Shown: piece by piece, positions 35,210-43,276 of the stretch
Position numbering within the stretch: the first letter of the stretch is position 1
Layout: each line of letters begins with the position of its first letter
Assembly (NCBI GenBank): GCA_002344205.1
Contig: DDSZ01000032.1
Coordinates: 94,732 to 158,731, forward strand
DNA: 64,000 nt
Reading direction: 5' to 3'
Source of the DNA: Opitutaceae bacterium UBA2377
GTDB lineage: Bacteria; Verrucomicrobiota; Verrucomicrobiia; Opitutales; Opitutaceae
The notes under the pieces: model-generated
The model's input: the letters and a program-made list of their open reading frames with translations, nothing else
Told to the model about the DNA's origin: nothing
Databases searched by the model: none
Position numbers and translations under genes: made by a program

Positions 35210-35490
35210 GCCGCAAGAAGGCGCAAAATGCGCAAAAGCTCATAATTCGATTCGTCCGCCTATTCAGTCTCGTGCAACAGCCTGACGATAGAAGTGAGGT
35301 CTGTTGCACAAGCTCACGCCACACCCCGCCCTGCCGGGCACCCCTCACCAGAGGGGATTCTCGTCGGCGTTCGATAGGTTCCCCTCTTCGAGAGGGGTGG
35401 CGCGATAGCGACGGGGTGTGCCTGCCTGATGGGCGATCCTCGATTATGCAGACTCCGTTTTTTGCGTCTCTTGTGCCTCTTTGCGGCAAA
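35210..35490. repeat. MITE-like element with ~30-bp imperfect terminal inverted repeats
   Basis: This intergenic stretch has no convincing gene. Its ends are inverted copies: GCCGCAAGAAGGCGCAAAAT near 35210 matches the complement of the right end (35458-35490), which reads GCCGCAAAGAGGCACAAGAG on the other strand. A second inverted pair lies inside: CCACACCCCG at 35319-35328 against CGGGGTGTG at 35412-35420, with further CCCCTC/GAGGGG hairpins between. Such nested palindromes suggest a non-coding mobile or regulatory repeat family. It carries no transposase. Confidence 0.65.
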
Positions 35491-35559
35491 TGAACCTCGG
35501 AATCCAAATTGAAACCGGCCGCGCTTTACTTGCGCCGCCCCGGCTGACAAACCCCGTTC

Positions 35560-35985
35560 ATGTCCTCCCTCGTCCGCAACCTGCTCGCCCTGCTGGCCGG
35601 AGCCCTGACGGCCATCGCCTGCATCGGGCTCATCCAGGTGCTGGCGCACCTCGCCTATCCGCCGCCGCCCGGGCTGGACCTGCAAGATCCCGCCGTGCGT
35701 GCGACCATCATGATGTCGGCCCCGGCCGGCGCGCTGCTTCTGGTGCTACTTTCGTATGTCACCGGCACCTTTGCCGGCGCATGGATTGCCGCGCGGCTGT
35801 CGGCGGATGCGGCTGCGCGCCAGGGCTACATGATCGGCGGCATGATGCTGATTTCCGGTTTCATGAACCTGACCGCCATCCCGCACCCGCCCTGGTTCTG
35901 GGCGGCGAGCATCACGGGCTTCGTGGTGGCTGCCTACCTCGGTGCCCGGCAGGGCGCCAAACGCCCGCCGGCCTCTCCCGCCTGA
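35560..35985 (+). CDS. Small four-helix membrane protein
   Basis: 141 residues with four hydrophobic stretches (about 8-31, 48-68, 90-108 and 114-131), the first possibly a signal anchor. The C-terminal tail is basic (GARQGAKRPP), consistent with a cytoplasmic end. No family was recognised. It is the first protein gene after the repeat element and ends 23 bp before the ECF-type promoter motif, so it is probably not part of the sigma-factor operon. Confidence 0.6.
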   Translation: MSSLVRNLLALLAGALTAIACIGLIQVLAHLAYPPPPGLDLQDPAVRATIMMSAPAGALLLVLLSYVTGTFAGAWIAARLSADAAARQGYMIGGMMLISGFMNLTAIPHPPWFWAASITGFVVAAYLGARQGAKRPPASPA

Positions 35986-36007
35986 ATCCGGGTTCCCGGC
36001 GAAACTT

Positions 36008-36037
36008 TCTTTAGTGTGTTTTGGGGCCGGCGGCGTC
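36008..36037 (+). promoter_or_regulatory. Predicted ECF-type promoter upstream of the sigma-factor gene
   Basis: TCTTTAGTGTGTTT (36008-36021), nine bases, then CGGCGTC (36031-36037). The same two blocks with the same spacing occur upstream of the TonB receptor at 37711. CGTC is a frequent -10 core of ECF sigma factors, so I read TTTAGTG as the -35 side. The site lies 45 bp before the proposed TTG start of the sigma gene and implies autoregulation. It also rules out the upstream ATG at 35942 as the working start. Confidence 0.65.
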
Positions 36038-36082
36038 ATAGAGGCGGCACCGGCCATTTCCCTTGGCTGGTATCCTTCCGCC

Positions 36083-36619
36083 TTGCCTCCCGCCGATCCG
36101 GAATCCACCCGCTGGTTTGATGAACACGTGCAGCCGCACGTGCCCATGCTGCGTGCGTGGCTGCAGAGCCGGTTCGGCCCGGGTTGCGAGGTGGATGACA
36201 TTCTCCAGGAAGCCTTTCTGCGGGTGCTCCGGGCGCACGCGGAACAGGACCTCCAGTCGCCCAAAGCCTTTCTCTATGCCGTGGCGCGCAACCTCGCCCT
36301 TGATCAGGTGCGTCGCGGTCGCGTGACCGGTCCGGGCGGCTTAGTGCCTTTGGACTCCCTCGACGTCATGGAGGATGTCGCCGGCATCCCTGAGACGGTC
36401 GCGCGCAACCAGGAACTCGAATTTCTCACCCAAGCCATCCAATCCCTGCCCGACCGCTGCCGGCAGATCTTCACCCTCCGCAAAATCTACAACCTTTCCC
36501 AAACCGAAATTGCCGCCCGGCTGGGCGTCACCGAACACACCGTGTCCGCCCAGCTTACCATCGGCGTGCACAAATGCACCGAGTTCTTCGCCCGGCACCG
36601 GCGCGAAGCCCGGGCCTGA
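36083..36619 (+). CDS. ECF RNA polymerase sigma factor (FecI-like)
   Basis: 178 residues if it starts at the TTG at 36083. An ATG at 35942 gives a longer frame but overlaps the preceding gene and lies upstream of the promoter motif, so it is unlikely. Region 2 reads FGPGCEVDDILQEAFLRVLRAH and PKAFLYAVARNLALDQVRR; region 4 reads LPDRCRQIFTLRKIYNLSQTEIAARLGVTEHTVSAQL, a helix-turn-helix for the -35 element. It directs RNA polymerase to promoters of a TonB-receptor system and is followed 5 bp later by its FecR-like partner. Confidence 0.9.
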   Translation: MPPADPESTRWFDEHVQPHVPMLRAWLQSRFGPGCEVDDILQEAFLRVLRAHAEQDLQSPKAFLYAVARNLALDQVRRGRVTGPGGLVPLDSLDVMEDVAGIPETVARNQELEFLTQAIQSLPDRCRQIFTLRKIYNLSQTEIAARLGVTEHTVSAQLTIGVHKCTEFFARHRREARA

Positions 36620-36624
36620 ACCCC

Positions 36625-37686
36625 ATGTCTGCCACCCCCCCTCCAATCCCATCCGACGAACAGCGCCGCCTCGAACTCGCGGCCGCGGAGTGGCTCGTGA
36701 AAAAGGACCGTGGTTTCACCCCGGCGGAGCAGGACGAGTATTTCCAATGGCTGGCCGCCGATCCCCGGCACGGCGAGTGGCTGGCCCGTCACCGGGCCAC
36801 CTGGCAGGAACTCAACGCCCTTGCCCAATGGCGGCCCGAGCACAGTGCGGAGCCCAACCCCGATCTGCTGGCGCCGACGAAATTCAACCGCCATCGCGCC
36901 CGGGTCGTCTGGTTCTGGTCGGGTGCGCTCGCCGCTGCCGCCGGACTGGCCTTGGTCTTCACCGTGTGGAACCAACCGGAGCAGGCCGTCCCGCTCGCGC
37001 CCGGGCCGGTGCAACTTGCCGCGCAGGCCTATGAGCGCCGGGTGCTGGAGGACGGCTCGGTGATCGAGCTCAACCGCGGCACCCGGGTGGCCGTGGACTA
37101 CACCGCGGCCGAGCGGCGGGTGCGGCTGTTGCAGGGCGAGGCACTCTTCACCGTGGCGAAAAACGCCGCGCGTCCCTTCATCGTGCAGGCGGCCGGCGTG
37201 GATGTGCGCGCCATCGGCACCGCGTTCAATGTCCGGCTCGGGGCCGAAGATGTCGCCGTGCTCGTCACCTCCGGCCGGGTGCAGGTCGCTCCGCCCCCGG
37301 TCGGGGCCTCCTCCCTGACCGCCACCGCGGCGGCTGCAGCCATTCCCGTCCTGGAAGCCGGCGATTCCGTGGTCGTGCCGCTCACATCAACAAACGCGAA
37401 TGCGCTGCAGGTTACTCGGGTGACCGAGGACGAGGTGGCACGCCAGCTCGCTTGGCAGCCCAAACTGCTCGATTTCCAATCCACGCCGCTGGCGGAGGTC
37501 GTCGCGGAGTTCAACCGTCACGGCGGGCCGCGGCTGATCATTGCCGATCCCGCGCCCGAGTCGCTGCCCATCGTTCTTTCGTTCCGCTCCGACAACGTCG
37601 AAGGCTTTGTGCGGCTGCTCGAAATGACGGCGGACGTGCGCGCGGAGCGCCGGGGCGAGGCCATCGTGTTGCGCCGCGCGCCTTGA
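36625..37686 (+). CDS. FecR-type anti-sigma/signal-transducer protein
   Basis: 353 residues from the ATG at 36625. The N-terminal cytoplasmic part has RRLELAAAEWLVKKDRGFTPAEQDEYFQWLAADPRH, the usual DUF4880 sigma-binding segment. One transmembrane helix lies at about 92-115 (WFWSGALAAAAGLALVF). The periplasmic FecR domain has EDGSVIELNRGTRVAVDY, GEALFTVAKNAARPFIV and AIGTAFNVR, and the end has a DUF4974/STN-like domain. It would hold the ECF factor and free or activate it when the STN receptor encoded next is loaded. The three genes lie in one direction. Confidence 0.9.
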   Translation: MSATPPPIPSDEQRRLELAAAEWLVKKDRGFTPAEQDEYFQWLAADPRHGEWLARHRATWQELNALAQWRPEHSAEPNPDLLAPTKFNRHRARVVWFWSGALAAAAGLALVFTVWNQPEQAVPLAPGPVQLAAQAYERRVLEDGSVIELNRGTRVAVDYTAAERRVRLLQGEALFTVAKNAARPFIVQAAGVDVRAIGTAFNVRLGAEDVAVLVTSGRVQVAPPPVGASSLTATAAAAAIPVLEAGDSVVVPLTSTNANALQVTRVTEDEVARQLAWQPKLLDFQSTPLAEVVAEFNRHGGPRLIIADPAPESLPIVLSFRSDNVEGFVRLLEMTADVRAERRGEAIVLRRAP

Positions 37687-37710
37687 GCCGCGGAAAAATT
37701 TACGTGATTG

Positions 37711-37740
37711 TCTTTAGTGTGTTTCTGCCGGAGCGGCGTC
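37711..37740 (+). promoter_or_regulatory. Predicted ECF-type promoter upstream of the STN-type TonB receptor
   Basis: TCTTTAGTGTGTTT (37711-37724), nine bases, CGGCGTC (37734-37740): a copy of the motif at 36008, with identical spacing. The receptor ATG follows 22 bp downstream, so the leader would be very short. A GGAGGG block at 37743-37748 may be the ribosome binding site, though its 14-base spacing is long. The duplicate supports direct control of the receptor by the ECF factor. Confidence 0.65.
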
Positions 37741-37762
37741 TTGGAGGGAATCCAAGCACCCA

Positions 37763-40700
37763 ATGACCAAATCACACCCGACCCTGCCGCGACTTCTGTC
37801 GCGTTTGTCCGCGTTGCTCAGCCTCTGTTGCCTGGCCTGGCTGGCCGTGTTGCCGCTGGCGGCGGCGGAAGCCACCAAGATTTTTGACGTGCCGGCGGGC
37901 GAAGCGGTCGAGACGCTGCGGTTGGCCGCGCAACAGGCCGGCAAGGAGATCATGTTCCCGGCCGAGACCGTGCGCGGCGTGCAGACCGCGGCGGTGAAGG
38001 GTGAGTTCGCCCCGCTGGCGGCCTTCAACCGGATGCTGGCCGACACGCCGCTGATGGTGGTGCAGGATGAGAAGACCGGCGCCTACGCCGTGAGCCGGGT
38101 TTCCGACCCAAACGGCCCAAGGGCGGTCGCGACGGAGCGCGCCCGCCCGGAGAGTAAGAGCGTGGTCGAGGACGGGGTGGTCAAGATGGATGCCTTCGAG
38201 GTCTTCGGCTCGAAGTCGATCAACGCCGACAAGCCCCGCACGCGCGACGACGTGCAACCCTACGTCGTCTTCGGTCGCGAGCAGATCCAAAACTCGCCGG
38301 CGCTTAATCTGGAGGATTTCTTCCGTGCGCGCCTGCCGATGAACCAGGCCAACCCCGGCACCCAGGCGGCCAACGGTATTGCCGCCGTTAGCAGCGTCGA
38401 CCTGCGTGGGCTCGGCAGCAATCAGACCTTGATCCTCCTCGATGGCCGTCGTTTGGCTGCGCGCGGGAGCTCGTCTGGCCTCACCAGCCAGGCGGACCTC
38501 AATGGCATTCCGCTGAGCATGATCGAGCGCATCGAGATCCTGCCCGCCACCGCGTCCGGCATTTACGGCGGCAGCGCGACGGGCGGTGTGATCAATATCA
38601 TCACGCGCAAGGATTTCTCGGGCGTCGAGGTGGCGGCGACTTACGGCAATACCTTCGACACCGACGTGGCCAACCGGCGGCTCGACGTGAACGGCAGCTT
38701 CAATCTCGAAGGCGGCAAGACCATGCTCACCTTCAATTACAGTTACTCCGACGCCAACGAGCTTTTGGTCCAGGATCGAGATTTTCCGGCCCGCTCACGC
38801 GCGTTGATCTTGGCCAACAATCCCGCGGGCGTCCTCGCCGCCACCACGCCGCCGCTTGGTTATCTGCCCAACATTCGCAGCCAGAACGGGGCGAATCTCG
38901 TGCTGAAGAATGGCACGCCGCTGAATTCGCCCATCACGCACATTCCGGTGGGCTACGCCGGCCCTGCGAGTGATGGCGGTGCCGCGCTCGTGGCCAACGC
39001 GGGACGCTACGACCTCGGTTTTCCGGTAGCATATCGAGGCTTATTAAACTCCTTTCAGTCCACTCCGGTGGTGGAGTCCTTTGGGTTCGGTTTGCGCCGC
39101 CGCTTCGGTGATCGTGTGGAAGCTTATCTCGACGCCTCCCGTTTTACGAATGATTCGAAAAGCGTCACGAACTTCAACCCGGTGAGCACCACCATCGCGG
39201 CGAATGCCCCCAATAATCCCTTCACATCCGCCATCAACGTCAGTTACCCGAACCTCGCGTCGCCAGTCTATTCGTTATTCTCCAGCCTGAGCGAGCGCTT
39301 GACAGGCGGCGTCATGGTGCGCCTGCCCGCCGAGTGGACGGCTGGCTTGGACTATGTGTATTCCACCTCGGAGTCCCGCAATTTTAGTATGTCCAACCAA
39401 CTGGGTGACCCGGACGGCACCGGGCCGGGCATTTCCTATGCGACGGCGCTGTCGAACGGCACGCTCAATGTCCTGCGCGATCTCTATGCCAACCCGCTGA
39501 ACCTAACGCCCTATTACATGCCAGATCCAATTAGCCGCATGACGGTCAAACTCGTCGCGGACGAATGGACGCTGCGTGGTTCCGGCCCGCTCGTGCATTT
39601 GCCAGCCGGACCGATCACGCTTTCGACCAGCGTGCAGCACCGCACCGAGGAGATCCCGGGTTTTGTCCAAAGGGTAAGCTCCGCGACTGATCCAGCCGGG
39701 ACCTACCGTTACAACGCGCCGGTGGACTCGCAGGCCCAAGCCTACTACGCCGAACTGCGAATCCCGGTGTTCAACGCGGATTCCGGCGTGCCGTTCGTAA
39801 AAGGCTTGGAGCTACAAGCGTCGGTTCGCCGCGACGACTTTACACTCAATACCCGGGCAACCACCACGCTCCTTAATCTCGCGGGTCCAGATGGTCCGAT
39901 TCCGACCGGCATCGCCTACGTCGAACGCGATTACACGGCGACGAAGATGACGGTGGGCTTCAAATACACGGTGACCGACGATCTCGCCCTGCGGGCGAGC
40001 TATGGCACCGGCTTCCTCCCGCCGTCGCTCAACCAGCTCTCCCAAGGTCTACCTTCGACTTTCACCCCCGGGCCGGGCCTGCTCGACTACAAGCGCGGCA
40101 ATCAGCCCGTCGGCGTGTCTTTCACCACGCTCGGCGGCGGCTCGCCGGACTTGAGGCCGGAAGAGTCGGAGAGCACTTCGGCGGGCTTGGTGTTTACCCC
40201 TCGTATCCTGCCGGGCCTCCGCCTTTCGCTGGACTATACCCGCATCGTGAAGACGGACGAGATTGGCAGCCTCGGCATTGTCAACTTGTATGAGCTTGAG
40301 CTGTTTTTCCCCGAGCGGATTACGCGCGCGCCGCTGACCCCAGCGGACCAAGCGCTCGGTTACACCGGCGGCGTCATCACGTTCGTGAACCAGAGCAGCT
40401 TGAATCTCGCGGGGAAACGACTCACCGCCTGGGATCTGCAAGCAGACTACTCGTGGAAGACTCCGAGCTGGGGTGATTTCCAGTTCTACTCGGTGGCGAC
40501 CTACCAGCCGCAATTACAGCGTAAGCCCGTGCCCAACGCGCCGTGGATCGACATGGTGGGCTTCGCTTTCAGTCCCGTGAAGTGGAAAGGCAATGTGGGA
40601 CTCAACTGGAACCGTGGTCCTTGGTCCGCGGGATGGAATGCGCAATACTATCACTCGCATCGCCCCTACTTCAATAACACCACGCCGGCATCAGCGGCGA

Positions 40701-40963
40701 CCACCGTGCTCAACCAAGGCTCCGATACGATCCCGAGCCAGATGTATCATGACTTGAGTGTTTCCTACCGCTGGGGCGCCCAGCCCACCGGCTGGGCCCG
40801 ATTCCTCGCGCAAAGCCAGCTCACCGTCACCGTGCAGAACGTCTTCGACACCAGCCCGCCCATCATGGCGGCCATCGACCCGTTCTTCGGCACGAGCTCG
40901 TTCAGCAATCATGGCGACCCGCGCCTGCGCCGCTACACCCTCAGCGTGCGGAAGCAGTTCTAA
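37763..40963 (+). CDS. TonB-dependent receptor with N-terminal STN signalling domain
   Basis: 1066 residues. A long signal peptide ends near PLAAA. The STN (secretin/TonB short) domain follows at about 37-110 (IFDVPAGEAVETLRLAAQQAGKEIMFPAE..), the part that contacts FecR. The plug starts around 170 with VVFGREQIQNSPALNLEDFFRARLP and contains LRGLGSNQTLILLDGRRL and IYGGSATGGVINIITRKDF. A beta-barrel with a C-terminal aromatic (RKQF) completes it. With sigma factor and FecR just upstream, it forms a FecIRA-type surface signalling system. Its ligand is unknown; iron complexes or glycans are usual. Confidence 0.92.
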   Translation: MTKSHPTLPRLLSRLSALLSLCCLAWLAVLPLAAAEATKIFDVPAGEAVETLRLAAQQAGKEIMFPAETVRGVQTAAVKGEFAPLAAFNRMLADTPLMVVQDEKTGAYAVSRVSDPNGPRAVATERARPESKSVVEDGVVKMDAFEVFGSKSINADKPRTRDDVQPYVVFGREQIQNSPALNLEDFFRARLPMNQANPGTQAANGIAAVSSVDLRGLGSNQTLILLDGRRLAARGSSSGLTSQADLNGIPLSMIERIEILPATASGIYGGSATGGVINIITRKDFSGVEVAATYGNTFDTDVANRRLDVNGSFNLEGGKTMLTFNYSYSDANELLVQDRDFPARSRALILANNPAGVLAATTPPLGYLPNIRSQNGANLVLKNGTPLNSPITHIPVGYAGPASDGGAALVANAGRYDLGFPVAYRGLLNSFQSTPVVESFGFGLRRRFGDRVEAYLDASRFTNDSKSVTNFNPVSTTIAANAPNNPFTSAINVSYPNLASPVYSLFSSLSERLTGGVMVRLPAEWTAGLDYVYSTSESRNFSMSNQLGDPDGTGPGISYATALSNGTLNVLRDLYANPLNLTPYYMPDPISRMTVKLVADEWTLRGSGPLVHLPAGPITLSTSVQHRTEEIPGFVQRVSSATDPAGTYRYNAPVDSQAQAYYAELRIPVFNADSGVPFVKGLELQASVRRDDFTLNTRATTTLLNLAGPDGPIPTGIAYVERDYTATKMTVGFKYTVTDDLALRASYGTGFLPPSLNQLSQGLPSTFTPGPGLLDYKRGNQPVGVSFTTLGGGSPDLRPEESESTSAGLVFTPRILPGLRLSLDYTRIVKTDEIGSLGIVNLYELELFFPERITRAPLTPADQALGYTGGVITFVNQSSLNLAGKRLTAWDLQADYSWKTPSWGDFQFYSVATYQPQLQRKPVPNAPWIDMVGFAFSPVKWKGNVGLNWNRGPWSAGWNAQYYHSHRPYFNNTTPASAATTVLNQGSDTIPSQMYHDLSVSYRWGAQPTGWARFLAQSQLTVTVQNVFDTSPPIMAAIDPFFGTSSFSNHGDPRLRRYTLSVRKQF

Positions 40964-40994
40964 ATATCGACCGACCGCAGTCACTGCGAGTCCG

Positions 40995-42182
40995 ATGCGT
41001 TCGCCCCTTTGTTGTGTGAGACGCTTGTTCGTCGCCGCCGTGCTCATCTTGAGCACGGCGGCCTCGGCAGCGGAACCGTCCGCCGAAGCGGTTTGGGCGG
41101 AGCTGCAACCTTTGCTGAAGTATGAGCTACCCGACGCTTACAGCTCTTGGACCAGGCGGCAGCGGCTGGAGTGGGGCGAGCGGCGCCTGCTGCGGCTGCG
41201 CGAACAAGGCGAAGCATTCCTCGCAGCGCATCCCACGGATCCGCGGCGCTGGAGTGTGGCGTGGGCGATGATCAACCAGTCCCCGGCCTTCTTCACTTCC
41301 TACGGTGCGAATATCGAAAGCGACTTCAATGATGCGGTGAGGGACAGCGCCGCCGCGACCGCGTGGAAGGCGAGGCTCGCCGCGCTTGAGCGTGAACTGC
41401 GTGCGGCCCCGGATTTGCCCACCGATGTCCGCGAAGCGCTGGATGTGCGGGACGTTCAAAAGGCAAACGCACCCCTTTTCGCGGCCGCCTCGAAGAATGA
41501 AACCGTTGATTGGGATGGCGCGATCCAGCGGGTGCTCGATTTGGTGGCGAAATATCCTGAGAGCGAGGCGACCTTCGGAGCCGTGCGAGGGCTCATGTAT
41601 TCCTACGAGATGGCGCACGTCCCCGCGGATTCGCTTGGGCAGTGGCGGAGGTTTGCCGCGAGCCCGCACGCGAAAGTCGCGGAATCTGCCCGGGAAAAGG
41701 TCACCGCGCTCTCCGCGATCAGCGGGACGGTCGAACTCGCCTTCACCGCGCTGGACGGTCGTGAAGTTGCTACGCAGAAACTCCGCGGCAAGGTGGTGCT
41801 GATCAATTTCTGGGCGACGTGGTGCGGCCCGTGCATGGCCGAGAAGCCGAATGTGAAGCGGGTTTACTCCGCGTATCACGAACGCGGTTTCGAGATCATC
41901 GGCGTGTCCTGCGACATCGCGCCGGAGAACGCCTCGAGGGGGTCGGCGCGCATCGCGCGCACGGCATCGCAGGTCCTGGAATTCTGCCGCGAGAATGAGA
42001 TGCCTTGGCCGCAGCATTACGAGGGCCGCCGGCACAACGACGGCGGCAACACGCTTGCCGCCCGCTTCGCCGTGACGGGGATCCCCGCGAACTTCCTCCT
42101 CGATCAGTCCGGTCGCGTCGTGGCGATGAACCTCCGCGGCGACCGGCTCGAGGCCGAGGTGAAGCGGCTGTTGGGTCTTTAG
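40995..42182 (+). CDS. TlpA-like thioredoxin protein with a large N-terminal extension
   Basis: 395 residues from the ATG at 40995, which opens a signal peptide (RRLFVAAVLILSTAASAA). Residues 30-245 form an alpha-helical region of unknown family with no membrane segments. The C-terminal 150 residues are a TlpA/redoxin thioredoxin domain: RGKVVLINFWATWCGPCMAEK with the active pair Cys277-Cys280 and a cis-proline near VTGIPANFLL. It reduces or isomerises disulphides in the periplasm or the outer surface. It begins 31 bp after the TonB receptor stop, so it is probably co-transcribed and may help folding or ligand handling for that receptor (inference). Confidence 0.82.
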   Translation: MRSPLCCVRRLFVAAVLILSTAASAAEPSAEAVWAELQPLLKYELPDAYSSWTRRQRLEWGERRLLRLREQGEAFLAAHPTDPRRWSVAWAMINQSPAFFTSYGANIESDFNDAVRDSAAATAWKARLAALERELRAAPDLPTDVREALDVRDVQKANAPLFAAASKNETVDWDGAIQRVLDLVAKYPESEATFGAVRGLMYSYEMAHVPADSLGQWRRFAASPHAKVAESAREKVTALSAISGTVELAFTALDGREVATQKLRGKVVLINFWATWCGPCMAEKPNVKRVYSAYHERGFEIIGVSCDIAPENASRGSARIARTASQVLEFCRENEMPWPQHYEGRRHNDGGNTLAARFAVTGIPANFLLDQSGRVVAMNLRGDRLEAEVKRLLGL

Positions 42183-42195
42183 CCGTGTGTTGTGC

Positions 42196-42232
42196 GGCGG
42201 ACCGGGGCATCGGCTCCGGTCCGCCAGGCTTC
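42196..42232 (+). terminator. Terminator-like hairpin after the TlpA-like gene
   Basis: GGCGGACCGG (42196-42205) and CCGGTCCGCC (42216-42225) form a perfect 10-bp stem with a ten-base loop, followed by AGGCTTC, only a weak T-tract. It lies 13 bp after the TlpA-like stop and would end the receptor transcript before the small HTH gene. Confidence 0.6.
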
Positions 42233-42243
42233 TCTTCCTACCC

Positions 42244-42513
42244 ATGGTTTCCTTCCGCGAATCCCCCGCCGCCCTGCCGCCGACGATGAGCTGGAGAGAT
42301 TATTGCGCGCTGCCAGAGGTGGCGGCGCCGGCTTTGGCCGGCCTGTCGCCGGCGGAGCGGGTGGTGGCGATGCAGGTGGCGCAGGGGTTGAGCAACCGGG
42401 AGATCGCCGCGACGCTGGGTAAATCCGAGTTCACGGTGAAACACCAGGTGAGCGCCATCCTGAAAAAACTCGGCGTCCCCACCCGCGGCCGGCTTATAGC
42501 CTTGCTACGTTAG
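42244..42513 (+). CDS. Orphan LuxR-type helix-turn-helix protein
   Basis: 89 residues from the ATG at 42244 (another ATG at 42286 is possible). Only a LuxR/GerE DNA-binding domain is present: LSPAERVVAMQVAQGLSNREIAATLGKSEFTVKHQVSAILKKLGVPTRGRL. There is no receiver, PAS or autoinducer domain. Single-domain regulators of this sort act like GerE. It lies after the TlpA-like gene's terminator and its last 9 bp overlap tail-to-tail with the VapC-type gene. Its targets are unknown. Confidence 0.75.
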   Translation: MVSFRESPAALPPTMSWRDYCALPEVAAPALAGLSPAERVVAMQVAQGLSNREIAATLGKSEFTVKHQVSAILKKLGVPTRGRLIALLR

Positions 42514-42945
42514 GTTGGGTCCGACCACCAAGCCCGCCGTCTTGGCCAGTTTCCGCTGATTGTCATCAAAACTGAGAAATCTCTTGGGCGCAGCGAGCTG
42601 CGCGTGAGCCACATGCAGGATGTCGAAAGCCCGATGCCCTCCCTGGACCGTATGCCGGCTGGAGATTTCCGAGGCTTCGGCCAGAATATCTTCGAGCGGG
42701 ATCCGGCTGTATTGCCAGCGGCCGGCCTGCCGATCCTCCGCGAAGGCCTCAAGGCGCCGGGCCGCCTCGCCGGCCGTGAGCAGTCCGCGGAATTCCGCAA
42801 AACGCAGGGCGTTGCCAAATTCGTATTCGTTCAGCCCAGACAACAGCAAGGGTTCGGCCGCCGCGGTCAAATACGCCACGGCTGCCGCCGTGTGGGCGTC
42901 CTTGCGGTAGAGGGAGAACAGAAAGCTGGTGTCGGCGCACAGCAT
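42505..42945 (-). CDS. PIN-domain toxin (VapC family)
   Basis: 146 residues with a PIN-domain acidic set: MLCADTSFLF (Asp5 near the N-terminus), SGLNEYEFGNALR (Glu), AFDILHVAHAQL (Asp) and FLSFDDNQRKLA (Asp). VapC toxins are magnesium ribonucleases that cut tRNA or rRNA and stop growth until neutralised. It follows the Phd-like antitoxin gene by 6 bp, in the antitoxin-first order usual for such pairs. Its stop overlaps the stop of the convergent HTH gene by 9 bp. Confidence 0.85.
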   Translation of the reverse strand: MLCADTSFLFSLYRKDAHTAAAVAYLTAAAEPLLLSGLNEYEFGNALRFAEFRGLLTAGEAARRLEAFAEDRQAGRWQYSRIPLEDILAEASEISSRHTVQGGHRAFDILHVAHAQLAAPKRFLSFDDNQRKLAKTAGLVVGPNLT

Positions 42946-42951
42946 GACAGG

Positions 42952-43197
42952 CTACCAGTTGCCTTGGGCCTCCTTGAGCAAGCGCTCGCTTTGCCTGGAC
43001 GAAAGGGACTTGTCGCGGCTGGTAACCCGCAGGGCGGAGCTGCGTGACCAATCCACCCTCCGGGAAGTCTCGCCGGGGGGAATCACCTTGGCCACGACCT
43101 TGCCGCGGCGGGTTACCTGAATCTCTTGACCGGCGGCGACCCACTTGAGCACCCGGGCATAATTGTTGCGCAGCTCTCGGACCGTGGTCGTCTTCAT
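42952..43197 (-). CDS. Phd/YefM-type antitoxin
   Basis: 81 residues from the ATG at 43197; a start at 43218 would run through the palindromic operator. MKTTTVRELRNNYARVLKWVAAGQEIQVTRRGKVVAKVIP, here split, has the short alpha/beta Phd fold that dimerises and binds DNA. The basic, less ordered C-terminus would wrap the toxin. It is the expected partner of the PIN toxin 6 bp downstream. The pairing of Phd-type antitoxin with a VapC-type toxin is common. Confidence 0.85.
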   Translation of the reverse strand: MKTTTVRELRNNYARVLKWVAAGQEIQVTRRGKVVAKVIPPGETSRRVDWSRSSALRVTSRDKSLSSRQSERLLKEAQGNW

Positions 43198-43219
43198 TGT
43201 GCTACAGATATGTAGCACA
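43198..43219. promoter_or_regulatory. Palindromic operator of the toxin-antitoxin pair
   Basis: TGTGCTACA-GATA-TGTAGCACA: two perfect 9-bp inverted arms around four bases, directly abutting the antitoxin start codon. Antitoxin dimers usually bind such palindromes over their own promoter. Its position on the 5' leader suggests autorepression. It is AT-richer than the surrounding sequence. Confidence 0.75.
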
Positions 43220-43276
43220 TACTGGTTCGGCGCAAGCGGAATTCACCCTGCGACAGCCGCTTTGCCGCCAAGGTTC

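Noticed and set aside
35942..36082. Longer version of the ECF sigma factor from the ATG at 35942
   Set aside because: It would overlap the preceding membrane-protein gene and lie upstream of the promoter motif at 36008; the added residues match no sigma region.
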